Source of the DNA: Hymenobacter sp. BT730
Lineage (GTDB): Bacteria > Bacteroidota > Bacteroidia > Cytophagales > Hymenobacteraceae
Length of the DNA stretch: 64,000 nt
Reading direction: 5' to 3'
Assembly (NCBI RefSeq): GCF_030542105.1
Contig: NZ_JAUOFB010000002.1
Location: 62,001 to 126,000 of the forward strand
Part shown: piece after piece, positions 44,287 to 52,793 of the stretch
Position numbering within the stretch: the stretch's first letter is position 1
How the letters are laid out: every line of letters starts with the position of its first letter
Notes under the pieces: model-generated
The model's database searches: none
What the model was told of the DNA's origin: nothing
What the model saw: only the letters and a program-made list of their open reading frames with translations
Program-made: the position numbers and the translations under genes

Positions 44287-45618
44287 ATGGCTACCGGCTC
44301 CCTGTTCGATACTGATTCTCCCGCCCCTCAACCCCACACTCCTCGTCCCGGTGCGCCCTTGGCCGAGCGGATGCGTCCGCGCACCCTGGAGGAATATGCC
44401 GGGCAGCAGCATCTGGTGGGGCCTGAAGGAGTGCTGCGGCGGTATTTAAATGCCGGCCGCCTGCCTTCGCTCATTTTATGGGGCCCACCCGGCGTAGGCA
44501 AAACCACGCTGGCCAATTTGCTGGCCCAGGAGCTGGGGCAGCCGTTTGCCTCCCTCAGCGCCGTGAATGCGGGGGTGAAAGACGTGCGTGAGGTGATTGA
44601 GCGCGCCCGCAAGCAGCGCGGCACCGTGTTGTTTATTGATGAGATTCACCGCTTCAGCAAGAGCCAGCAGGATGCGCTGCTAGGGGCTGTGGAGCAGGGG
44701 ATTGTCACGCTGATTGGCGCCACCACGGAAAACCCGTCGTTTGAGGTAATTCCCGCCGTACTGAGCCGGGCGCAGGTGTACGTACTGGAGCCGCTGGACA
44801 AGGAAATTCTGACCGGGCTGGTAGACAAAGCCCTGGCTGAAGATGAAATCCTGAAGCAGAAGAAAGTGCGGGTGCAGGACTACAATGCCCTGCTCACCAT
44901 TTCCGGCGGCGACGCCCGCAAACTGCTCAACCTGCTGGATATTGTGGTGGAAGCCAGCCGCCCCGACCCTAAATCCGGCGAAATCATCATCACTGATGAA
45001 GGTGTGCAGCAGCTGGCTCAGCAGCACCTGGCGCGCTACGACAAAGGCGGCGAAATGCACTATGACGTCATTTCCGCCTTCATCAAAAGCATCCGCGGCT
45101 CCGATCCTAATGCCGCGCTCTACTACCTGGCCGTGATGCTGGAAGGCGGCGAAGACGTGAAGTTTATTGCTCGCCGCCTGCTGATACTGGCTTCGGAGGA
45201 TGTGGGAAATGCCAACCCCAACGCTCTGCTGCTGGCGCAAAGCTGCTTTCAGGCCGTCACGGTTATCGGCTTGCCGGAGTCGGATATTATACTGGGGCAG
45301 ACAGTGGTGTACCTGGCCACTTCGCCCAAGAGCAACGCCAGCTACAAGGCCATTCGGGAGGCGCGGGCTTTGGTGCGGCAGCAGGGCGTAGAGCCCGTGC
45401 CCATCCCGCTACGCAATGCGCCCACCAAGCTTATGAAGCAGCTCGGCTACGGCACCGAGTACCAATACTCCCACGACTATCCCGGCAACTTTGCCTACCA
45501 GGAGTTTATGCCCGAAAAGCTCAGCGGTACGGCCTTTTATCAGCCCGGAAATAATCCTACGGAAGATAAAATCCGGGAACGGATGCGTCAGCTCTGGGGG
45601 GAGAAATATGGTTACTAG
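44287..45618 (+). CDS. rarA: Replication-associated recombination protein RarA (MgsA)
   Basis: AAA+ ATPase of 443 residues that acts at stalled replication forks and resembles the clamp-loader ATPases. Walker A lies at about 66-73 (WGPPGVGKTTLAN), Walker B in VLFIDEIHRF, sensor region GATTENPSFEV, and the C-terminal helical tetramerisation domain has IKSIRGSDPNAALYYLAVMLEGGED and YSHDYPGNFAYQEFMPE. The ATG at 44287 fits the family. It diverges from the EamA gene; a TACCTTTA box sits upstream. Confidence 0.96.
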   Translation: MATGSLFDTDSPAPQPHTPRPGAPLAERMRPRTLEEYAGQQHLVGPEGVLRRYLNAGRLPSLILWGPPGVGKTTLANLLAQELGQPFASLSAVNAGVKDVREVIERARKQRGTVLFIDEIHRFSKSQQDALLGAVEQGIVTLIGATTENPSFEVIPAVLSRAQVYVLEPLDKEILTGLVDKALAEDEILKQKKVRVQDYNALLTISGGDARKLLNLLDIVVEASRPDPKSGEIIITDEGVQQLAQQHLARYDKGGEMHYDVISAFIKSIRGSDPNAALYYLAVMLEGGEDVKFIARRLLILASEDVGNANPNALLLAQSCFQAVTVIGLPESDIILGQTVVYLATSPKSNASYKAIREARALVRQQGVEPVPIPLRNAPTKLMKQLGYGTEYQYSHDYPGNFAYQEFMPEKLSGTAFYQPGNNPTEDKIRERMRQLWGEKYGY

Positions 45619-45741
45619 GGCTGGTGCCTGATAAACGGGCGTGAGGTGTCTATTGAAGGTATGGGCACGGCCAGTGCGTTTGCTTTGGTGAGGCGCAACC
45701 CATGGCCAAAAATCACCTCTATGGGAATACCGAAAGCCAGT

Positions 45742-45749
45742 TACCTTTG
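45742..45749 (+). promoter_or_regulatory. -7 box for sppA
   Basis: TACCTTTG matches the consensus 32 bp before the sppA ATG; a second weaker TACCTTTT follows at about 45764. Confidence 0.5.
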
Positions 45750-45781
45750 TTTAGTAGCGGATATACCTTTTTCTCTAGCAA

Positions 45782-47536
45782 ATGAGACAATTTTTGAAAT
45801 ATGTACTGGCTTCTTTTGTGGGGCTGATGTTATTTGCCATAGTGGGCTTTGCGCTGCTGATGGGACTGGTAGTGGCCCTGGCATCGGCGGGCGAGGAAGT
45901 AACTGTGGCTAGTAACTCCGTGCTGGAAATTAAGCTCGACAAGCCTGTGACTGAGCAGGAAAGACGCGAGTCGTTTGCTTCCATGCTGACAAATAAGGCC
46001 GATAACATTGGCCTAGACCAGATTAAGGCCAGTATACGCCGGGCCAAAACCGACGAGGACATTCAGGGTATTTTCCTGAATGTAGAAATGGCGCAGGCTG
46101 GTATGGCCTCGCTGGAAGAAATCCGGGATGCCCTTCTCGACTTCAAGAAGTCGGGTAAATTTGTGGTGGCCTACAACGATATGGCTTCGGAAAAGAGCTA
46201 CTACCTCGCCTCCGTTGCCGATAGAATCTACCTCAATCCGCAGGGTACGCTGGAGTTTAATGGCCTAAGCTCGGAGACGTTCTACTACACCAATCTGTTC
46301 AAGAAAGCCGGTATCGAGCCCTATATCTTCCGTGTAGGCTCGTTTAAAAGTGCGGTGGAGCCGTTCTTCCGCGAGAATATGTCGGATTCTGCCCGGCTGC
46401 AGACCACTTCATTCCTGAACTCCATCAATAACTTTACCCTCAGCCACGTGGCTGCCGCCCGCGGCATTGAGCCCGCCCGCCTCAAAGTTATCAGCGACTC
46501 CATGCTGGTGCACAATGCCGAAGATGCCAAGCGCCTGGGCCTGGTGACCCATCTGGGGTACTATGATGAGGCTTCTGACTTCATGAAGCGCAAGCTGAAA
46601 CTGGAGAAGAAGGCCAAACTGAGCCTGGTACCCTTAACCGACTACGCCAAAGGCCTGGATGAGGCAGAAGGGGGCAGCAACCGCATTGCCGTTATCTATG
46701 CCGATGGCGACATTGTAACCGGTAAAGGCAGCAACAGCAGCATTGGTAGCACCCGCTTCGCCGAAGCCATTCGCAAAGCCCGCCTAGACGATAAGGTGAA
46801 GGCCGTGGTACTGCGTGTAAACTCACCGGGCGGCTCTTCGCTGGCCTCCGACATTATCTATCGGGAAGTGGTGCTCACCAAAAAAGTGAAGCCCATAGTG
46901 TGTTCTATGTCCGATGTGGCAGCCTCGGGTGGCTATTTCATTGCCATGGCCTGCGACACTATTGTGGCGCACCCCAATACTATTACGGGCAGCATTGGGG
47001 TGTTTGGCATTCTGCCGAACATTCAGCCTATGCTGCGCGATAAGCTCGGCATCACCACCGACCGGGTAACCACCGGTAAGTTCTCTGATATTCCTACCAT
47101 CACGCGTCCGCTCACGGCCTACGAAAAGGCCCAGCTACAGAAAGAAGTGGACCGCATCTATGCCGACTTTACTACAAAAGCGGCTCAGGGTCGCAACATG
47201 CCGGTAGAGCGTCTGCGGCGCTTCGCCTCCGGGCGGGTATGGTCGGGCACGGAAGCAAAGCAGCGTGGCTTGGTAGATGTGCTGGGCTCCTTTGATGATG
47301 CCCTACGCATTGCCGCCCGCCGGGCGCATCTGGAGAAGGGCGACTACCGGGTCATGAATCTGCCGCGGCAGAAATCCTTCATGGAATCGATGTTCAGCAA
47401 CTTCAATGAAGAAGTGCGCATGCACTTGGTACGGGAAGAAATGGGTCCGATGTACCCCGTATACGAGCAATACAAGAAGCTGTCAGAAATGAGTGGTGTA
47501 CAGGCCCGTATGCCGTTTGAACTGAATATTCAATAA
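45782..47536 (+). CDS. sppA: Signal peptide peptidase SppA, 67-kDa type
   Basis: Membrane-anchored serine protease of 584 residues that degrades cleaved signal peptides. One N-terminal helix (FLKYVLASFVGLMLFAIVGF) is followed by two ClpP-like (peptidase S49) halves. The catalytic dyad is complete: Lys189 in GSFKSAVEPF and Ser382 in SDVAASGGYF. VNSPGGSSLASD and TGSIGVFG are further family marks. A TACCTTTG promoter box lies 32 bp upstream. The gene is followed by a dyad repeat and then the purine nucleoside phosphorylase gene on the same strand. Confidence 0.95.
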   Translation: MRQFLKYVLASFVGLMLFAIVGFALLMGLVVALASAGEEVTVASNSVLEIKLDKPVTEQERRESFASMLTNKADNIGLDQIKASIRRAKTDEDIQGIFLNVEMAQAGMASLEEIRDALLDFKKSGKFVVAYNDMASEKSYYLASVADRIYLNPQGTLEFNGLSSETFYYTNLFKKAGIEPYIFRVGSFKSAVEPFFRENMSDSARLQTTSFLNSINNFTLSHVAAARGIEPARLKVISDSMLVHNAEDAKRLGLVTHLGYYDEASDFMKRKLKLEKKAKLSLVPLTDYAKGLDEAEGGSNRIAVIYADGDIVTGKGSNSSIGSTRFAEAIRKARLDDKVKAVVLRVNSPGGSSLASDIIYREVVLTKKVKPIVCSMSDVAASGGYFIAMACDTIVAHPNTITGSIGVFGILPNIQPMLRDKLGITTDRVTTGKFSDIPTITRPLTAYEKAQLQKEVDRIYADFTTKAAQGRNMPVERLRRFASGRVWSGTEAKQRGLVDVLGSFDDALRIAARRAHLEKGDYRVMNLPRQKSFMESMFSNFNEEVRMHLVREEMGPMYPVYEQYKKLSEMSGVQARMPFELNIQ

Positions 47537-47546
47537 CCAAAAATCT

Positions 47547-47650
47547 ACTGTCATCCTGAGCTGGCGAAGGACCTTCTTACGCAGTAACGAGTCGTTATAA
47601 CGATAGTCGGGCTTGCGGGAGAAGGTCCTTCGCCAGCTCAGGATGACAGT
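47547..47650. repeat. Dyad repeat element, family member 3
   Basis: Arms 47547-47577 and 47620-47650 are exact reverse complements over 31 bp; the 42-nt loop holds the 12-bp palindrome TCGTTATAACGA (47592-47603). The outer end GTCATCCTGAGC is shared, with one change, with the element at 63570-63653. It fills the gap between sppA and the phosphorylase gene and ends 4 bp before the latter's ATG. Confidence 0.88.
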
Positions 47651-47654
47651 TTTT

Positions 47655-48491
47655 ATGAGCCCTCCCTTTCCCATGCAACAACTTCGCGAAGCCGCCGCCT
47701 ATATCCGCCAACAGCTTGGCGACTTCCAGCCGGAATTTGGTATCATCCTCGGTACCGGGCTGGGGGCGTTGGTGCATGATATCGACATTGCCCATACGCT
47801 GCCTTATGCCAGCATTCCGCATTTTCCGGTTTCTACGGTAGAAAGTCACTCCGGCAACTTGTTGGCGGGCACGCTGGCTGGGCGGAGGGTGCTGGTAATG
47901 CAGGGCCGCTTTCATTTCTACGAAGGCTACACCATGGAGCAGGTAGTGCTGCCCGTGCGCGTCATGAAGCTGCTGGGCATTCAGAAGCTATTTGTCAGCA
48001 ACGCCAGCGGCGGCCTGCACCCCGATATGGAATATTCGGATTTGATGCTTATTGAAGACCATATCAATCTGCAACCCCTGAACCCTTTGCTGGGCAAAAA
48101 CCTGGATGAGCTGGGCGAGCGTTTCCCTGATATGTTGGAGCCCTACGACCGGGGCCTGCTCGCCCAGGCCGAACAAGCCGCCCGGGACTTAGGCTTTGCC
48201 GATAAAGTGCGGCGCGGCGTGTACGCCAGCCTGCCGGGCCCCATGCTGGAAACTCCCGCCGAGTACCGCTACCTGCGCACCATCGGGGCAGATGCCGTAG
48301 GTATGAGCACGGTGCCGGAAGTAATTGCTGCCCGCCACATGAACCTACCCGTATTGGCCGTTTCCGTCATCACGGACCTCTGCTCCCCAGGCAAGCTGAA
48401 GCACGTAGCCCTGGCCGACATTCTGCGCGTGGCGGCAGCCGCTGAGCCACGCCTGACGGCGCTGTTGCGCACGGTAGTTGAGCGGCAGTAA
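47655..48491 (+). CDS. Purine-nucleoside phosphorylase
   Basis: Trimeric-type PNP of 278 residues that splits purine nucleosides with phosphate for salvage. Marks: FGIILGTGLGALV, STVESHSGNLLAG (phosphate), MQGRFHFYEGY, NASGGLHPDMEYSDLMLIEDHINL (base and ribose site), SLPGPMLETPAEYRYLRTIGADAVGMSTVPEV. The start is ambiguous: ATG at 47655 (MSPPFPMQQ) or at 47673 (MQQLREAA). The open frame upstream lies in the dyad repeat and cannot be coding. Co-transcription with sppA is possible but the repeat hairpin lies between. Confidence 0.94.
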   Translation: MSPPFPMQQLREAAAYIRQQLGDFQPEFGIILGTGLGALVHDIDIAHTLPYASIPHFPVSTVESHSGNLLAGTLAGRRVLVMQGRFHFYEGYTMEQVVLPVRVMKLLGIQKLFVSNASGGLHPDMEYSDLMLIEDHINLQPLNPLLGKNLDELGERFPDMLEPYDRGLLAQAEQAARDLGFADKVRRGVYASLPGPMLETPAEYRYLRTIGADAVGMSTVPEVIAARHMNLPVLAVSVITDLCSPGKLKHVALADILRVAAAAEPRLTALLRTVVERQ

Positions 48492-48505
48492 ATGTATTGA
48501 TTTGA

Positions 48506-48542
48506 AAAAAGGGTTGTTCCTGATATAGGAACAACCCTTTTT
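48506..48542. terminator. Terminator after the phosphorylase gene
   Basis: Arms 48506-48521 and 48527-48542 pair over 16 bp (centre GGGTTGTTCCT / AGGAACAACCC) with a short loop and a T-run on each strand. It lies between convergent genes. Confidence 0.88.
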
Positions 48543-48561
48543 ATTTAGCTAAAATAATCAG

Positions 48562-49569
48562 CTATTCAACTGGGTTTGAGTAAATCTCTTTCATGATCTG
48601 TCGAGCTACGTGTGGCCTGTAGTGCGACGTTTCATAATAGTTGTAGCAGGAGTTAGTGAATTTATTACTGCCAGAGTAATTATATACTCGATTCTCTCCA
48701 AATACTGCCCGCAACGCCCGCTCATCCTGTGGGTTAAGGGGTAGCTTATCGTACAAAGGGCTGATAACAATACGATAGTCGGTATTATGCTTCTTAAAAA
48801 TCCGAGCCATTTCCTGTAGCATTTTGAGCTGTTCCTCTTTAATAACGGGCTGTGCTTCTATTGCTGCAGGCTTTGGTGCATTTTTAAATAAGTCTGCACG
48901 CGACTTATAGTATCCTACGGAATCTTGAGCAATCTGAGCATCCAGGGCTTTTAGCGGCATGTCATTGCTTACAGGTACATAATAATAAGAATCAGGAAGC
49001 TTATTAGGGTCCTTTTTCTCTCCTGAGAGCTTGCGCTTTAGAAAATTAACGTAGAAAAAATCAGAGAAGTATGCTTTGATAAAGCCTAACTGGAATTCCA
49101 GCCAAGAATTGTCAGAAGCACGACTATCCTTCATAAATAATGGACCGCCTGCCGGATTGCTGGTATTTTTTAATAAACCACGGTCACAAATAATAAGGAC
49201 ATTTTTGAGTTTATCTGCGTGAGTGTCTAAAAATTTAACTTTAGAATATACTCCATAGAGTGACTCAGCAGCAGCATCAAAGTGAAAGGGCTGCTTGTCA
49301 TGAATGTAGGGTGCCCAATCGGTAGTATAATAGGGGCCAGACCGGGAATTTCCCAGAATGAAAGATTGATAATGCTGAGTCGGGTTGTTATTTAAAAACG
49401 TCTGGGTACTGATGAAATCTCGGTTCACCATTTCCCCTTGATTAAAATCAGTATAGTGGCGTAATACCTGCGCCGGATCGTAGTACAGGTAGGTAGCAAC
49501 CAGAAAAACAAAGGGAGAGGATAGCAGCGCGCATTTGGCAAAAAAACTGCCTATTTGGGAAGAATGCAT
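48562..49569 (-). CDS. SGNH/AlgX-like partner of the MBOAT acyltransferase
   Basis: Protein of 335 residues with one N-terminal membrane helix and an extracytoplasmic domain. The block FILGNSRSGPYY resembles the GDSR motif of SGNH hydrolases and YYETSHYRPHVARQIM the distal His motif, in which the usual Asp may be Glu. Such proteins often pair with MBOAT enzymes in O-acetylation of exopolysaccharides (AlgX/DltD-like), and this gene begins 18 bp after the MBOAT gene. The composition is more AT-rich than the surrounding DNA. Catalytic competence is not certain. Confidence 0.75.
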   Translation of the reverse strand: MHSSQIGSFFAKCALLSSPFVFLVATYLYYDPAQVLRHYTDFNQGEMVNRDFISTQTFLNNNPTQHYQSFILGNSRSGPYYTTDWAPYIHDKQPFHFDAAAESLYGVYSKVKFLDTHADKLKNVLIICDRGLLKNTSNPAGGPLFMKDSRASDNSWLEFQLGFIKAYFSDFFYVNFLKRKLSGEKKDPNKLPDSYYYVPVSNDMPLKALDAQIAQDSVGYYKSRADLFKNAPKPAAIEAQPVIKEEQLKMLQEMARIFKKHNTDYRIVISPLYDKLPLNPQDERALRAVFGENRVYNYSGSNKFTNSCYNYYETSHYRPHVARQIMKEIYSNPVE

Positions 49570-49587
49570 GAGAAAAAGTGCGCCGAA

Positions 49588-51048
49588 TTAAAACTGGAAA
49601 TAGATGAATTGAACTTTCTCAAAGGCTCCACAGAACACAATGGCCATGACAATGGCAAAGTAGCTGGCCCAGCGCAATGCTACTGGTTGCCGCACCAATA
49701 CCTCATTGATATCAAAGCGACGTTGCATGGTTTCCACCGTAAACAATGTGCCTACGCCTACTATCATATACACCCATTCAGAACGGGTATAGAAAGCTTT
49801 TACTGCTGATAAGCCATAGTAATCAACACCACGCTCTACCGCATGGCTTGGCTCCAGCATATGGGTGATGATATACCAGGCGTCGGCAAAGGAGGAAGCC
49901 CGGAAGAAGATCCACGCAAACGTTACGAGTGAGCAGGTAATCAAAACATCTACTCCCTTATCTAAGCGGGCAGGAAGATGTAGCAAAGACGTCAGCTTAT
50001 GCCGGAAGTCGCGCGTAAGGATGCCAAACACCTGATAGAAACCATGTAAAGCTCCCCAAATTAGAAAGGTCCAGTTGGCGCCATGCCAAAAGCCACTCAC
50101 CAGGAAAACTAAAAACAGATTGAAATAGCGGCGTGGCAGTGAAACACGGTTGCCACCTACCGAAATATATAAGTAGTCGCGGAACCATGTAGAAAGCGAA
50201 ATATGCCAACGCTTCCAGAATTCCGAAATAGTACGTGCGAAATATGGACGATTGAAGTTGGTCATCAATCGGAAACCCATTACTCTGGCTGAGCCAATAG
50301 CAATATCAGAATACCCGGAAAAATCACAGTAAATCTGAATTGCAAAAAATATAGTTGCTACGATTAGTGGCAGCCCTTGGGCTAGTTGAGGATGATCATA
50401 AATTTGATTGACAAAAATTGCCAACCGGTCAGCTATTACCACTTTCTTAAACATGCCCCACGCCATAAGACGTAGGCCGCTTGTCGCCAGGTCGTAACTG
50501 AAATTATGTTTTTCGCGAAACTGGTGCAGAACGTTTTGTGGCCTCTCGATAGGGCCTGCTACCAGTTGCGGATAAAACATTACATATAAAGAGTAAATAC
50601 CTAAATGACGCTCAGCCGTCTGATTGCCACGGTATACCTCGATGGTATAACTCATAGCCTGAAATGTGTGAAATGATAATCCTAGTGGCAAAATAATTCC
50701 TAGTAGAGGAAGACTTTGCTGAATATTAACTGAGTGAAAAACAAAATTGATGTTATCAATAAAGAAATTATAATATTTAAATACAGCTAATACGCCTATA
50801 TTAGCAACAAGGCTCATTAAAAGATATAATCTTCGACGAGCTCCAGATGCATCCTCAATTAATATACCTGCTATATAGTCAATGATAATAGTTACAAATA
50901 AGATAAGTATGTATACCGGTATAAAAGCCATGTAAAAGAGGCAGCTAGCAACCAGTAAATGCAGCCACCGAAAACGCTGGGGCAACAAAAAATATAAAAT
51001 GGTAACAATTGGAAAGAATAGAAGAAATTCAAACGAATTAAAAAGCAT
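49588..51048 (-). CDS. MBOAT-family O-acyltransferase (AlgI/DltB-like)
   Basis: Integral membrane protein of 486 residues with ten or more helices, like AlgI. It transfers acetyl or other acyl groups from a cytoplasmic donor to a periplasmic sugar polymer. Family marks: LPLGLSFHTFQAMSYTIEVYRG, FYPQLVAGPIERPQNVLHQF, CDFSGYSDIAIGSARVMGF, FWKRWHISLSTWFRDYLYI and the catalytic His in VSGFWHGANWTFL. It forms a two-gene unit with the SGNH-like gene downstream. A TACCTTTG box lies upstream at 51104-51111. Confidence 0.93.
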   Translation of the reverse strand: MLFNSFEFLLFFPIVTILYFLLPQRFRWLHLLVASCLFYMAFIPVYILILFVTIIIDYIAGILIEDASGARRRLYLLMSLVANIGVLAVFKYYNFFIDNINFVFHSVNIQQSLPLLGIILPLGLSFHTFQAMSYTIEVYRGNQTAERHLGIYSLYVMFYPQLVAGPIERPQNVLHQFREKHNFSYDLATSGLRLMAWGMFKKVVIADRLAIFVNQIYDHPQLAQGLPLIVATIFFAIQIYCDFSGYSDIAIGSARVMGFRLMTNFNRPYFARTISEFWKRWHISLSTWFRDYLYISVGGNRVSLPRRYFNLFLVFLVSGFWHGANWTFLIWGALHGFYQVFGILTRDFRHKLTSLLHLPARLDKGVDVLITCSLVTFAWIFFRASSFADAWYIITHMLEPSHAVERGVDYYGLSAVKAFYTRSEWVYMIVGVGTLFTVETMQRRFDINEVLVRQPVALRWASYFAIVMAIVFCGAFEKVQFIYFQF

Positions 51049-51103
51049 CGGGCAAGGGCCTTAGAATATGATTTGACAGAGCCGGAGGCAAGTGACAGTA
51101 TGA

Positions 51104-51111
51104 CAAAGGTA
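51104..51111 (-). promoter_or_regulatory. -7 box for the MBOAT operon
   Basis: The minus strand reads TACCTTTG, 55 bp upstream of the MBOAT ATG. No clear -33 box. Confidence 0.5.
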
Positions 51112-51322
51112 AGCGAAGAGATTAGTATTAAGGATGTTTATTGATGGAGTCAAATTTGAAATTGATATTATTATAAAAATGATAAATAGTAATCTTTCAC
51201 CAAACCCTTAGAATGTAGGTTTCAATGCACTATTAGTTTTCGTGGTATAATCGAAATGCTTGATTTACTTAGTTATCGTTGCTAACCCCAAACAAGTGAG
51301 TATCTTATCAGTTGGCATACAC

Positions 51323-51377
51323 CCATATACATCAGAAGGGGCCTACAAGTATTGTAGGCCCCTTCTGATGTATATGG
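51323..51377 (-). terminator. Terminator with 26-bp perfect stem
   Basis: Arms 51323-51348 and 51352-51377 are exact reverse complements with only a 3-nt loop. It lies 20 bp past the stop codon of the lipoprotein gene that ends the TonB cassette; the T-run is poor. Confidence 0.75.
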
Positions 51378-51396
51378 TGCTAAAGCGAAGCAGTAA

Positions 51397-51843
51397 CTAC
51401 GGTACCAAGCTGAAGACCAGGGTTTCTACCAGTTTGTCTTTGTTTTCCCGGTAAAGGGAAATCTGCTCAGGTATAGAGCCGCCGTGGGGCCAGCTTCCTT
51501 CGATAGCATAGGCCTGTATGTCACCTTTGTGGTCAGTTAACTCCAGGGCGTGGCCGTTGCTGGTGAGCTGCCAGGTGCCCGAGAGTTCGTTGCCGCTAGC
51601 CAGGATAGTCTGGGTATAGCTGCCTTTGGTTTTAAAGGTGAGCGTGTATTGATCTTTTATGGCAGTGCCGCTGCTTAGTACTTTGCCCGCCTGGGAAATT
51701 TCGTCCAGCCGCCAGGTGTGTAGTAGCTGAGAATCTGAAAAGCCGGGCGGAGCAACACAGCCACAGTCCGTGTGTTCACAACTGCTGAGCAGGAGGCCAC
51801 TGAGAAGCAGCCATGAAAAAGCCATTAGCGGGAAGCGTAGCAT
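51397..51843 (-). CDS. Lipocalin-like small lipoprotein
   Basis: From the ATG at 51843 the product is 148 residues: MLRFPLMAFSWLLLSGLLLSSC gives a clear lipobox. The mature part (LHTWRLDEISQAGKVLSSGTAIKDQYTLTFKTKGSYTQTI) has the pattern of small lipocalin-like lipoproteins in Bacteroidota: a W-x-L strand near the start and GTWQLTSNGHALELTD. It follows the DUF4249 gene by 88 bp on the same strand and probably belongs to that surface cassette. The function is unknown. Confidence 0.75.
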   Translation of the reverse strand: MLRFPLMAFSWLLLSGLLLSSCEHTDCGCVAPPGFSDSQLLHTWRLDEISQAGKVLSSGTAIKDQYTLTFKTKGSYTQTILASGNELSGTWQLTSNGHALELTDHKGDIQAYAIEGSWPHGGSIPEQISLYRENKDKLVETLVFSLVP

Positions 51844-51931
51844 AAGTAGCCGGAATAGGGAGGTAAGGGTATGATAGTGAGCCCTCAGCCTGCTGAACGG
51901 TTGCAACACCTGCCCAGAATATTCCAGAATC

Positions 51932-52783
51932 TTATTTTACAATAATGGTGCGGCGTTGATAGCTCAATACAGTAAAGACGCCAACGCCCCCCTGTACCGT
52001 AGACTTAATGGCCGAAGGCTGCGCAAATGGGTTGCCGTTGGCATTGCGCGCATCCTGCACCGACTGCAGAAACTGAAAATACGACCGGTCTAAGTGAAAC
52101 AAGCTGATGATGAGCGTATCGTTGGCCTCAAACTCGTAGCTGGTACCCAAGGAGAATTCCTGGCCGTTGTTGAGCCGGTCTTCGGGTGTGTAATCTACCT
52201 CCGGGTCACGGGAAATACTGTCACGGTGCACCTGAAAGCGGTAGTAGTCGCCGGGGGTGTCGGGGTCGTGAAAGCGGAGCAGCACGTAAGCCCGTCGCTG
52301 GTCGTCGGGTTTGTCGTTGAATTTCCATTCCACGGTATCAATGGGCACCAAGGCCGGCATGGTGGCGGTGCCGGTTACGTGGCGGCCTTTACTATCGGTG
52401 ATGTCCAGTGTAAATGTGTCGCCGGGGCGGGCCTGCACCGGCGTGGTGCCGCGGTGGGTATAGGCCTTCTGCATCAGAGAATCATAGCCTGGGTCAAATT
52501 GCAGAGTATCCTTCAGGCCGCTGGGCGCGCTGAGCACTACGCGCACATCGCGCGGTACGGCCGGGGTAGGAGAAGCCAGATATTCAGTGGTTTCGGTTAC
52601 GGTAAGCTGGGGCACCTGGCCGGGCATGAGGTAAAACTCCACCACCAGTTGGGCGGGGTAGGCGGGTAGATCCACATCAATATCCTTCTGCAGCCCGCAG
52701 CCCGTTAGTAGGATGCTTATCCATAGCAAAGCAGCCTGAAAAGGCGTCATGCTGAAAACCCTTTTAATTCGCTCCATCTGCAT
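51932..52783 (-). CDS. DUF4249-family lipoprotein
   Basis: Lipoprotein of 283 residues with a signal ending LLTGCGLQKDIDVDLP, then a beta-rich domain typical of DUF4249 (QLVVEFYLMPGQVPQLTVTETTEYL, GDYYRFQVHRDS). Members are usually encoded next to a TonB-dependent receptor, as here (10 bp after it), and probably form its surface-exposed partner. The start is the ATG at 52783; an ATG two codons later is also possible. The ligand is unknown. Confidence 0.87.
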   Translation of the reverse strand: MQMERIKRVFSMTPFQAALLWISILLTGCGLQKDIDVDLPAYPAQLVVEFYLMPGQVPQLTVTETTEYLASPTPAVPRDVRVVLSAPSGLKDTLQFDPGYDSLMQKAYTHRGTTPVQARPGDTFTLDITDSKGRHVTGTATMPALVPIDTVEWKFNDKPDDQRRAYVLLRFHDPDTPGDYYRFQVHRDSISRDPEVDYTPEDRLNNGQEFSLGTSYEFEANDTLIISLFHLDRSYFQFLQSVQDARNANGNPFAQPSAIKSTVQGGVGVFTVLSYQRRTIIVK

Positions 52784-52793
52784 TCTCCGCCTG

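Larger units (their letters stand above)
51049..51396. other. Intergenic region before the MBOAT gene
   Basis: It holds the MBOAT promoter at its left side and a 26-bp-stem hairpin at its right. The AT-rich middle (about 51130-51300) has no frame or RNA I recognise. Confidence 0.6.

Noticed and set aside
47613..47654. Extension of the phosphorylase frame into the dyad repeat
   Set aside because: The codons lie in a repeat arm and begin with TTG; they match nothing in the PNP family.
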